From assembly GCA_009760855.2 (NCBI GenBank), contig WPIO01000028.1, forward strand, positions 2,469,001-2,533,000: 64,000 nucleotides of DNA. The letters run 5' to 3'. Shown here one piece after another: positions 47,521 to 58,541 of this stretch (its first letter is position 1; each line of letters opens with the position of its first letter). The notes under the pieces are model-generated. The model had not been told where the DNA came from. It worked only from the letters and a program-made list of their open reading frames with translations, and did no database searches. The position numbers and the translations under genes were made by a program. This stretch comes from Cristatella mucedo. Taxonomy: Eukaryota; Bryozoa; Phylactolaemata; Cristatellidae.

Positions 47521-49044
47521 CGAAAACCGTGGGCACAGTGGTCAGCCAGAGGGTCATCACTCGAGGGCTGGCAAACGAATACAAAGCAGCACCGCAATGG
47601 CCGACCACCCTGATTCTGCCCAGGCGCACCTCAGCAGCTAGCCACAGAGTGCTGGTAGGCAGGCAGTCGGCAGCCAGGCCAGAATAGAGATGAGTCGCAA
47701 AACCCCCGATTTGCTACCATCAAATCGCAACAAGTCTTTCTGAACCGATACCGGTTTACCGGTTCAAAGATGAAGCCAAACGGACTGTAACAATATTATG
47801 GGTTGACGGCTGACGTCTATATTTAGTCCTCAGATGAATCAGTGGGTTCCTTGCTCAGTTCTCCTGCTTTGCTTCCCTTGTCAAAACGTCCTCGCTGCTG
47901 TCTCTTAGTTAGGTACCTTCTCGATTGTTCTCTTACTTTATATCTAAGTTACATCAAAACACCTAAGCGCTTGGGTACCAGAAGCCTTAATGATAAAGCG
48001 TCCTTATCTTTGCAACGTGCTACTGATAAAGAAGTATCAATATGCTACAGATAAGAACAAAATAAATTACTGAAAATCCTTACAGTAATGTCTTGGCTTG
48101 TTTATGACAACCAATTGCATGAATATAAGTCTAGTAGCCCCTACATGCGCGTGCCGGACTTTCTATGTCGGCTTCCAGAGCGGGGGTGGGGTGGGCCGAC
48201 GGCCACCCCAACCCCTATTCCTGAATTCCAAAATGACTACATGCGTTTAATCTCCGGATTGAGTCGCTGTGGGTTACGTATTCCTCTGGCTCTAGGGTTC
48301 ACCGACCGCCGTCAGTAGGTACGACACTTACGCCACATAACGTCGACAACGGGGTGAATATTCAATAGCGATAGCACGGGCTTTTCTCCGCTCCTTTTTC
48401 AAGCTGATTCGGCCACAGTACACAGAGAGGCACGAGAGGCTCGCGAGGCAGCAGCGCGGTGCACTTATTGACAGAAAATAGGTAGCCATTACCGAGCCTT
48501 TCGAGGTAGCCATTGTCTCCCTTCATTTCGATTCAAGCGCTATTTGTGTGACGATCGACAAAAAGGGCGCTCGCGAGCTCCGACTTCGGAGGAGGCCGTC
48601 GCAGCTAGGCTTCGAGCTTCCGGGTGAGAAAAGATAAAAGTGGAACCACCTAATAAGCCGTAGTGACCCGAGTTGGCTGACGCCGCAAACATGTTCAGCA
48701 GTGTGTGTAAGTGGTTGGACACCGTAGACATTAGTTTATAGACTGGTCATCCCACATTGGGTTCCATGGACACTTGCGGCACCTTCGCGCATTCATCAAT
48801 TATTCGGCATACTTTTCTCAGTGGCCCCCCCCCTCCCCGCCGCCGCCGGGACTAACGACGTCGGTGCCTTTCTTAAACGTCGCCCTGCCTTCGGAGACAG
48901 CACTTAATGGTTTTCCTTATGTGCCACGTTTCTCCAGACATGCAGACCAGTAGTTTGCAGCGTCAATAGCAGGTCGGTACCTAGCTTAAGGACGCGTTTG
49001 CAAAGCGAGTCTTGCTTCTGTTTTGCTACGGTCTTCCTTCTCGT
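47521..49044. other. Unassigned DNA
   Basis: No exon, RNA or shared repeat recognised. The upstream exons of the minus-strand gene, if real, could lie here or further right. Confidence 0.35.
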
Positions 49045-50282
49045 AATAATAATAATATAATAATAATAATGTACTTGATAAAGCGCCCGCAGAGAACTTA
49101 ATCTCTCTCTAGGCGCTTTACATTTGATGCAAAGGGAAATGCAATTAAATGGTAAGTAAAATCATGCTTGAAAAACAAATAAAATGAATAACATGGTTAG
49201 GGGTGACATGCACAGGGTCAGCATGCAAATGTGGTTAGTGGCAGTATGCACAGTGTCAGCACGCATAAGCACGTGAAGGACGAATCACAGGGACCCACTA
49301 AATGCTGTCTTAAATAGGTGTGTTTTTAGGTTCCCTTTAAATGTGGTCAGGTCAGGGGACGTTCTGACGCAGATCGGGAGGGAGTTCCAGGCTTTGGGAG
49401 CATACGAACTAAATGCACGGTCTCCAAAGGATTTAATGTTCGTATGAGGTATTTCTAGACTGTTGGATTCCGAAAAGCGGGTGGTACGATGCTTGGCCTG
49501 AGGGGGTAGTATATCTGACAGATAGGCTGGAGCCATAGAATGAAGGGACCTAAAAGTGAGCGACAAAACCTTGAAGTCAATCCGTTGCTTGACTGGTAGC
49601 CAGTGCAGGTCGGCGAGAAGTGGAGTAATGTGGCAACTGCGACGTTCACGACAGACAAGCCTAGCTGCCGAGTTTTGCACCAGCTGCAATCGCCTGATCG
49701 CACATGCTGGTAGGCCAGTAAGCAGTGAGTTGAAGTCGAGACGAGATGTCACGAATGCATGGACCAACTTAGACGTGATATCCTTATCTAAACAAGCCCG
49801 AATTTTAGCAATATTATGAAGCTGAAAATAGGCAGATTTGACCGTGGAGCTGATATGGTCGTCTAACGAGAGGTCGCTTTGGAATATGACACCTAGATTT
49901 CGAGCTGATTCGACAGGAGATATGCTGGCAGAGCCAATTTTGAGCGTCAGCCTTTCCGATTTCTGAATAACACTGGGTTTGCCCATAACTAGTAAGTTAG
50001 TTTTGTCATCGTTTAGTTTTAGAAAATTTGCTGCCATCCATGTGCGGATGTCAGCAATGCATGCAGCAAGTGAGTTGAGAGAATTTGAGGTGCTCGAAGG
50101 CTGGGAGGGATCAAAGCAAAGGTACTGAGTGTCATCCGCATAGAAGTGAAAGCCTAGATTGTGCTTAGCAATCACATCAGCGAGAGGGAGAGTATAAACC
50201 GTGAAAAGAACCGGACCTGGCACGGAGCCCTGAGGTACTCCATATTTCAGAGGTACTTCAGATGATCTTTGTCCATTCACAG
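49045..50282 (-). mobile_element. L2-like retrotransposon, youngest copy, 5'-truncated
   Basis: The left end is (AAT)n plus GATAAAGCGCCCGCAGAGAA. One minus frame of 331 codons (49285-50280) is open from the RT palm to the stop: YGVPQGSVPGPVLFTVYTLP, FYADDTQ (YADD box), FLKLNDDKTNLLVMG, ARNLGVIFQSDLS, ITPLLADLHWLPVKQRID and FGDRAFSSYAPKAWNSLP. Small in-frame gaps near the YADD box and in the FVTSRLDF segment suggest light decay. The endonuclease and RT N-terminus are missing because the copy ends abruptly at 50282. Confidence 0.93.
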
Positions 50283-50717
50283 GAAGGTTGCACGGTAATC
50301 TGTCCTTAAACGTATCGATGATTCGCCGGTCTAAAGTCGGGCGCTAGGGCTTTTCAGAATAATGAAGAAGGCGTGCCCGTCATGGTGACTACGATTGGTC
50401 GTTCGTTCAGTCTTCCCTGAGGCTCGGTCGAGAAGTAGAACTAAGTTCAGCTTCTCAGTCCTCCTTCAGTCTGGAATAAGTCGTATGCCCTCTCCCAGAC
50501 TTGGTGATGTGTGCATCAAAGACTTGAGTAGGACAGAAGCAGGGGAGAAGCAAAAATTGCCGTTTAAATACGACTTAAATAGAATTCATTCTAATAGCGT
50601 CCCAAAAGAACTTAATCTTCTATCGCGCGCCGCAAGGGTCGAGCGCACGACAACAGTGAGCACCTTAACCACTGGGTTAAAGCAGGGCTGTGTAAGAGCT
50701 GCGTCGATACTGATATT

Positions 50718-50785
50718 TGGCCTGGAAAGAGATTGAGTTATCTGAGGGCGCTGTATCAAATGTATCATTATTATTATTATTATTT
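50718..50785 (+). mobile_element. L2/SINE-B 3' tail
   Basis: GGCCTGGAAAGAGATTGAGT, ATCTGAGGGCGCTGTATC and an (ATT)n run. A tRNA-like head with the opposite orientation lies just before it (about 50630-50690), so the arrangement is not a simple SINE. Confidence 0.6.
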
Positions 50786-51465
50786 CCCGCTATGCTATTC
50801 TTTGAGATACATGCTTATTGTTTCTAAGCTGACTGCTTGTAAGCAGTGGGAGGCTACGGCAGCTCCGGTTTTTGCCAGAAAGAGGCTAAAGCTTAAAAGC
50901 TACGTTGTGGATGCAGCTGCCGGGATTCTCGGCAGCAATTTCGCCTGTATCTTTCCTCTTTGCATCATGAATGCGTTCTGAGAGTAGACTTGCCTGTTAC
51001 ACGTGTTATCTGTGCATGGCTATGGTTTACAATGTGTATTATCTGTGTTGATGTGCACTGATGAAGGTTTAATCTAGTATGATGATGCTGCCATTGTAAG
51101 CCTTTAGTCGCACTCTTGTATTTTATTGGTTAATATATTTCACGGCGAGGTGCAATTGTGTTTGAATATAATGGCCTATGATATTTCTGTTTCTTGCTTT
51201 ACATAAGGACTAAACTGCATTTCTACTTAGGCCCTCAACACAGGGACCAACCTTGTGGTGCCGTGGTTGTCAATGCCATCTTGCGACTCGATAGAATGCT
51301 TGCTTAGTGCAAATATATCTTTGTCAGCAACTCGTAAAAATACGTCTTCCCATATATCTGTAACCGAAATGTGGTGGTTGATGACTGTGTTGATCATGGA
51401 CCACAGAGCTTTCTCTCGGCATTCCGAAACCTTAACTGGTGCTTCAGCCGGTATGTTATGTTACT
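50786..51465. other. Unassigned DNA
   Basis: Nothing recognised. Confidence 0.4.
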
Positions 51466-51575
51466 GTGTCTCCGGCTGTAGCAGCGCTAGTGGAGTCTCA
51501 CTGAGACACGAAGACACGAGCGGGCGAACGTAAGCGGTGAACGAGACTCTTTATTCCTCCAGCGGGTACATATGT
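51466..51575. repeat. Dispersed repeat, partner of 18640-18740
   Basis: Shares the 'GTCTCACTGAGACACGAAGA' and 'GCGGTGAACGAGACTCT' blocks with the intron 5 copy. Confidence 0.5.
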
Positions 51576-51624
51576 AAGCTAGGGGCTGACTCACCACAGA
51601 TAAGGGAGTGCATCCCTGGTTAGC

Positions 51625-51725
51625 CACAGATGTGGGCTACAAGCCCACATCAAAGGCCACACCGAGCCAACTGCCCAAACACCTGCCCACATCAAAGGCT
51701 GCACCGATCCAACCACCCGCCAAGA
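51625..51725. repeat. Short direct repeats, about three units
   Basis: CCCACATCAAAGGC occurs twice, followed by 'CACCGAGCCAAC' or 'CACCGATCCAAC'. A partial GGGCTACAAGCCCACAT precedes them. Confidence 0.6.
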
Positions 51726-51804
51726 GCTGAGCACTGCACACCAGTGGCCGAGAGGCAACAGGGACACACAACAGGTATTACCCAATCACTGGTTACGTAG
51801 GTGA

Positions 51805-51876
51805 AACGACACTGTGCATGCTGCCACTAACCATATTTGCATGCCGACTCGGCGTGTCACATCTATGTAAACTGCC

Positions 51877-51916
<40 letters not shown>

Positions 51917-52035
51917 CACTTGATAAAGCGCCCTCAGAGAACTTAATCCCTTTCTAGGTGCTTTACATTTGCTGCAAAGGGAGCCTAGAAAAGATTAAAT
52001 TCTCTGATGGCACTATACACATATATTATTCTTAT
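51805..52035. mobile_element. Nested L2 tails: minus tail inside a plus L2 3' UTR
   Basis: Plus-strand UTR sequence (GACACTGTGCATGCTGCC, ATTTGCATGC) runs to GCCT at about 51873, then (ATA)n and a minus-strand tail (GCACTTGATAAAGCGCCCTC to GCTTTACATTTGCTGC) up to about 51980. After that GCCTAGAAAAGATTAAATTC resumes the plus-strand tail. GCCT on both sides may be a target-site duplication. Confidence 0.7.
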
Positions 52036-53519
52036 AAAGTGGCTAATCCTGTAGCATGAGTGTCACATTTTCCACCCTCCGTAATTTCCAATGTAGCAAT
52101 GCCTTTGACGCATCGCCGAAGCTGTTGTGCACTATTACCTAGACATGCTGCATACCTGCGGGTGCCTGCTTTAGGCAAGTGCAGATTGCACTTTTCCGTC
52201 AAATAGTCGCGTGCATTGGAACTATACAGTGTGATAGCGAATCCAAGCTTTGTTTCAGCCATCTGTAGGCTTCGTAACGATCTCCACAGACAAACCTTCA
52301 AGGGCAATAAATAATGAATGCTTGGTTTCGCTGAGTAGCCTTCGCGTGCAGCGGAAGGCCTAGCTCAATCAAAATTATTCGACGTGAATAACCGCGAAGC
52401 AGTGATAGCAACTAGCCTGTTAGCAGATTGACCTACTTTAGCTGCTAAAATAGATACGTTCTAAAGAGGCACGGACATAGAAAGTCCAATGTTCGATAGC
52501 GAAAGACTTATCGAAAGGATGAAATGTCTATGACTCTTTCCTCTCTAGCTGACGTTTGTTTTCTCTGATGATCTGACTTTCGTAACTCTGCCTTGCCGAG
52601 TCCTCAGCAGATGGCAGTTGCTCATTTATGAAGCGTGAGATTTGAACCCTGCAGGTGCGATCCTAAACATCGAAGCCATCTATTGGCAAATTGAGCGTTG
52701 CTGTAAATTGCCATTAATTATTGGGCAAAACTCGTTACCTTACCTGCACTGAAACCAAGATCGGCGGCGCATTGACCTCATCTCTGGCTGTGTGCACTGC
52801 ACTTAGTTCGTGGAATCGCATTGCATTACACCTCAGCCTCGGGGCTGATGCAGTGACAGAACACAAAAGCGGCATGAAGCGAAGAACCAACAGCAAATAG
52901 CATGAAAGTGTGAAGGTTTGAGATTTGTGGTTATTTCCGGCGGGGATATTCCCGATCACACCTGGGCTTCTATGCAGGCTTTAATTATAGGAACCTGTAT
53001 CTGAGTAATTCAAGTATTATGTATGACTACTAAAAGTAAAACCAATATATATTCCAGCGTACCTCGTTGCAAAAAATGTGAAGGCACACTATTTAACTAT
53101 AACCTAGAAATAAAGGCATTATTAACAAAGCCGAATGCTTCACAATTGAGCAATGGATTTCTTTTACCAAAGCTCTCCACCGGCACCCCTCTCATGAATG
53201 ACAGCAGACATGCTCAAGATTATGGGCTTGGGCTAGAATCGGCACGATTTTAGCGTTATAAGTTATAAAATAACGATTAAATCAGATACCGGAACGTACT
53301 TGAAGTGTCTTCAGGTATCAGTCCAACGTCGCTAGCTCTTTACCGGTTGTGGAATGCCATTACTTCAGCAAGAAAATTGATTCCCGCTGTTTTGTCAACA
53401 AGCCGAGAATATTTCGACAGCGAAAAGCATTCATAGCTGCGCCATCCCGTTATGAAAGAACCAATCAACGGCCAAAAAGAAATTATCGATGCCTAAAATT
53501 GGCAACGAACGAGATTCCT
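52036..53519. other. Unassigned DNA
   Basis: Only short frames without recognisable similarity. Confidence 0.4.
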
Positions 53520-53623
53520 GTGGTGGGCGATCCTTTATAGCCACTTGCAAGCAGTGATGATAGCCGTAAAGGCTCTTCTGTCGCTATATATAAAACGAGG
53601 CTGTTAAATCAGCTAGGATTGAT
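53520..53623 (+). mobile_element. tRNA-derived SINE, type A, head missing
   Basis: GGGCGATCCTTTATAGCCAC, 'GATGATAGCCGTAAAGGCTC' and GAGGCTGTTAAATCAGCTAG. The tRNA-like head is absent, a 5' truncation. Confidence 0.8.
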
Positions 53624-54350
53624 TTATTTATAACTCTGAAGCTCTCGAGAGCTACTCGCGTATATACTGCTGTAAATGTTCCAAAGAACTACTACAACGC
53701 ACGGCACAGGTGATGAACCCGTGTATTGATTTTCTATACCGGTCGATTGATTCAGTAACAACGGATAGAGTTCGGCTACACCGCTGGAGGCGGCACCGAT
53801 CGGCTGGAAGCAGCTGGCCCTGGGAGATGGTCTCGTGGCCAGCCTCGCTCTCGTCGGAGAGCGGAACTCCCGCATCATCAGTTAGACATGCTGTTATTCA
53901 GTAGATAAGGTCGTTCAAGTTGCAATATATCGCTGGGTTAGCAATCGCGTCGACGCTGCCTGGCTATTGCCACATAAATGTTCCTTGGCAAGGCATCTCG
54001 TCTACTCGGGCATTCGAGTCTCAAATGCATGTGCATGCCAATTTTTGAAGCTGTGCGATAACCACACGCTGTATAACCTATAAACAGGCGAACCGAAGAA
54101 AGTCCAAGTCACGCCCCCTCAAGGCTATTTTCGCTGCCAGAACCTTTTTCGTCCTGAAAATGGGAGACAGGGTACCAGAGAGCGAAAAAGAAAGGAGAGA
54201 GAGAGAGAGAGCTCTCTCATGCGCGCGTGTGTGACTTCAAGCGCAGTCTGCCGAGATTCTAGCTCAGATTTTGCAAAAAAAGATTGACGTATGAAGATCC
54301 CTCGATTCAACAGCTCCGTTTCTATAGCGGCAGGAAAAATCTTGATTTAA
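53624..54350. other. Unassigned DNA
   Basis: Nothing recognised except a short GAGAGA run near 54195. Confidence 0.4.
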
Positions 54351-54510
54351 AGCTGATTTAACAGCCTCATTTTTATAACGGCAGAAGAGCCTTACTGAGT
54401 ATCACCGCCGCTTGCATTGGCAATAAAGGATCGCCCAACTACAGGATTCGAACCCACGACCTCGGCCGTGAAGAGCGAGGGCCTTACCTCATGGGCAATT
54501 CCTGCTCAGT
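54351..54510 (-). mobile_element. tRNA-derived SINE, type A
   Basis: On the minus strand: CCATGAGGTAAGGCCCTCGC, GGTCGTGGGTTCGAATCC (perfect B box), GGGCGATCCTTTATTGCC, AAGGCTCTTCTGCC and GGCTGTTAAATCAGCT. A second broken head follows at about 54511-54615. Confidence 0.85.
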
Positions 54511-54615
54511 TAAATAGCCTTAGCGGCATAAGGCAAAACAGAAATGCATACTGCAGGACTTGAGCCTACGACATGGATAGTGAAGTGCGAGCACATTGCA
54601 TGGGAGTTTATGTAC

Positions 54616-57600
54616 ATAGTCAGCTTGATTTGCAATTTGATTTCGTACCGTCGGGATGACGCTACGACACTTCATTAATCCTGCTAATCCGAACAAATTC
54701 CCATTCCATAGTCGACCTCAGTAAAAGGAAGTATTTTCATGTTGATTTGGCTTTTCTAAGCCAGAAATGTGAACTTGAATAAAAGCTGAACAAAAACTGC
54801 TAGTTTATGCTATTTGAAAAAAATTCAACTGCGACCCGAAAAACCAGGATGTGCTTAACGTAAAAAACTATGGGGGTCTAGTCGATCCTCGTCTTATGGA
54901 ACCGCCTTGCAGCTTATGTAGGTGGTAATGTAGTATTCTAGAACGAAGGGCGAACTTTCCAGCGGAACCCCTTCGCATTGCTGGCAATTTTCGATTAACA
55001 AACATTTGATTTTAATTCAACCAACATTGCAGTCGATCCTTTCGCAAACACGGAAGCTGAGACCGCTCCATGGGCGGTATTTCTTGACTGCTTAGCCGAG
55101 TTTCTCTGGATTATCCCTGGCCATAGGCACTAACGTTCAGTTAGCTTTGCACTGCCATAATCAGAAGAGCAATCGTTCACTGCGTTTTACGATGTTCGCG
55201 ATTTCTACTTCGTGGATCCGTAGGGCTACAGACCAGCTGGCAACTGGCCCGTTACTGGGACGGTCTATAGATAAACCGTCCACTGGATTAAGGCACCGTA
55301 GATGGTATAATGTAGAACAATAAATTCTACTTTTATTAGTCACGCAATCCTGGAATCGAACAATGACTACTGGATATTCTCCAGGGGTAAAGGGCTAAAA
55401 TATCCTAAATAGTTTATGGGTTCGATACCTAGATCGGGCAACTCTTTACTGACGCTGCAGGCGGTGCAGATAGGCATTAAGCCTCATCTTCCGATAGATA
55501 AATGAGATATTACAATAAGCTTCCCTTTAATTTTTGTACTTCAAAACAAAAAAGTCATAGATGAAACTCATAGCAGCTGACGTATCAACCTAGGCCTTCA
55601 GGCTTTCATCCCCGAGTTACCAAGGAGGACGATGATAGCACATGCCAACTTTGACGATGTTCGGTTAATTTCTTTATTGCATATTTCCTCCTCATCTTTC
55701 GGCGTGTGGGCGACAATGAACGAACGGTGCGGTCAACCGAAAGGGATGCTGTGGGCTGATGCAACAGAGAGATTTTCGCCATGGCCATATACGGTGACCT
55801 CGGGAGGCATCGATAAAAAAGCCAGAGTAGACTTATTTACCTTTTTTCAAGGCCGTGTTATCTTGACTAGTGGTTAGGCAGCTCATCAAATGCACGCTTG
55901 CGTGCGCTTATAAACCCAACAGGTGCATATTGAACGTGAATCCATGCGGGCTTTGAGGAGAGCTCAGTGTGCCTATGAATGCAAAAACGAAACAAATCCA
56001 CACGGTCAAACTAATTTTCTATTTCGAGGGGCTACCAGGACTCCATGGCTGTCGGAGCTGCAGCATCGCTGGATGCTAAGAGCAACAACCGAAAAGGATC
56101 GCAAAATGCAGACCGCCACGAATCAGGAACCTTCTGGTCAAATTCGGCGTGCTCGGTGGCTTTGTTGAAGTGGATGCAACCACTCGTTCACTGTGCCTCA
56201 GAGGTTAGCTCCTCATTTCTGGGTCGAGAATACAGGAGCAACCCACTTAATGACCTAGACGCCATACAGGTAGTTTGGCAGTTGGTCGAAACTTGTCGAA
56301 TACTGAAAAGTTGGGCGGTATTGAACAGGATAGAAATTGAGGACGATTTTACAAGACGAGAGATTAACAGCATGGAAGGATAGCCTAATCATGAATCGTG
56401 TGGTATGTAGCTAATAATTTAGAATTTATGGCCACCAGCCGCCCGCCGAGACCATTACAATGGCACTATCAATGACTGACGACGATAACAATGTCGCTAG
56501 CGTTGGTCCCCTAGCTGTACCGTAGCTGCTGCAGTTGGGGCTGGCTATCGGGAAAAAATGCCAGCATTCTAATCCAATCGCCGCTGCATAGAGACATTTC
56601 AAAGAGGACATCCAGAAGTGCACGGATCTCAAGCAAGACTATTCCTTACGATATTTAGCTGCCTGGGTTGACGTAAGCAAGCTGCAACGTCAACTTGTAG
56701 ACTGCCACGTGCGCAGGCTGGATGCAGTGTCCGGTCGCAGGTTGCAAATGGTACTCTGCTTAGAATATCTATCGGAGAAATTACAAACTTCTCGTTCCAC
56801 GCTTGTCCTTGAAAATTATGTTCGCCAGCCCCTTCGCGGTAGGGGGGGGGGGGCCGCTAATGTTAACCCAGCTGTGCGTGACTCACTGCAAGCAACAGCT
56901 GAAGGGGCGGGAAGGTAACGAATGGGTGGGTCCACGAGATCTCGCGAATAGAGACCCTTTTCCATCAGAAGATTGGTACCGGCGGGCCGGATACGTGGCT
57001 GCTTGTTTGTCGTTGTGCCACGTTGGCTGTGCCCGGTGCGTACTCAACGTCTAGGCTTGCTTACAAGCGGTGGTAGGGGGAAAGCTTACTGCAGGCTTTC
57101 TTCTGGAAGGATAGGTCAGTATGAATACCGCTGCTTCACCCCGTTGTCGCTTGCTGGGAAGGGTACGTTCGTGTTGAGTTGTACAGTCGATGCAAAGTAT
57201 TTATTTCAGATCGTGATTGAACGTGATTAGAATGAAAAAAGTCAAGGATCATGCAAGCGATTGTGATTATGTACTTGCGTGCAATATTTTCTGAAAGCAG
57301 TCATGAACTGCAAACAGGAGGGGGTGGGGTAAACAGTGGGGGAGGGTAGCTAAAGCGGACTTCAACCTCTCGGTTTGTTTGGCCGTTTCGTACAGTGCTG
57401 TCGTCTCTTGGTGCTGCTAGCTCCAGGCCGGCTTTACTTGGCTGAGCGTTGATTGATTGATGCTCAAGGTTGCAAACCGGCAACGTATGCACTTCTATAA
57501 TGAAAGTTGTAAGGCTTGAACTGATTTAGTTTACCTTATCACTCAAACCGTTCTGCCAAGTTTGTATTAAATCGGTACAGTTGCAGCTTTTGATATCTCG

Positions 57601-58351
57601 ATATGTGCCGGCCACTATACGTGTGGGCAGGGGCTACGTAACATTGCCAGAGCTGCAGGGTTAGGAGCCTTATCTAACACGGAGCTAGAAGCATCAGTTA
57701 TTATAGGGCTGACTGAATTCAAGATTGCCTTGGATGCCCAGATTAGTTGGAAATAACGCCTGGATAGCTTCCTTCTGTGAAAGTTCAGGGTCGGGCAAGC
57801 CACCGACTGGTGACCCATCAAATCAAGAAAAGTGGCCAGAATTTGAATCACTTAGCATACGGGAAAAAGAATTAACGAGCAAGCGGTCGCATCAAATAAA
57901 AATTGTACAAATGGGTTTTCACAATAGCTTGTCAGCTTCAAGCGGTTTGAAGCAGGGAAGTCAAATAATCAGGCTGCCACTGCCATTATCAATTGTCAGG
58001 TTTGAAGCCTGCTTCTTGTGCAAAGGAAAATGAATGGTAGGAGCGTTCGGATAGGAAAGAGACTTGATACAGAAAATGGTTTGATTCATATAAGAGGAGT
58101 TCTGTTCTTGTCCGAGGCTTTCAGATAAGACAGCATGCTGCACTGTAATGATCAACCGGGCCTGCATCGCCATCTTCCACAGATGCCGATTTCTCAAGGA
58201 GGTCGGCAGCAAGGGTAGCGTTCAAGCTAGCTGTAAACAGCCGGATGCTGCACACAGCTAGCGTGCTTCTGTTGCTGTGTTGCTAAAGGGATTATCTCAT
58301 TGTGCTCGCCTGCCGAGACGCCATCGTGACCTCGACAGTTTCAGTTTCGAC
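54616..58351. other. Unassigned intergenic DNA
   Basis: About 3.7 kb without a recognised gene. A tRNA/SINE-like stretch lies near 55400-55470 (GGGTTCGATACCTAGATC then GGGCAACTCTTTACTGACG). A G run lies near 56840. Confidence 0.4.
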
Positions 58352-58541
58352 ATGGCGGACCTTCTGCTGGTTGGCGTCGGCGTTTGCCTGCTGATCGCCG
58401 GAGTGCTTGTGACCGTTCACAAGTACGCCTTCGCCCAGCAGGAGTTCGAGGACGTCGTGGACAAGCAGACCCTGCTGCTGCTTACCTCTTCGACTGGTGC
58501 CTCCAAGGCAGACCAGTCGAAAAAGAAGAAGAAGAGGAGAG
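58352..58541 (+). CDS. p180/kinectin-like gene, exon 1
   Basis: ATG in a good Kozak context (G at -3, G at +4). Encodes the N-terminal membrane anchor and KADQSKKKKKRR. Donor AGAG|GTGAGC, phase 1. The frame is open upstream to 58277, but that stretch lacks the family layout. Confidence 0.7.
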
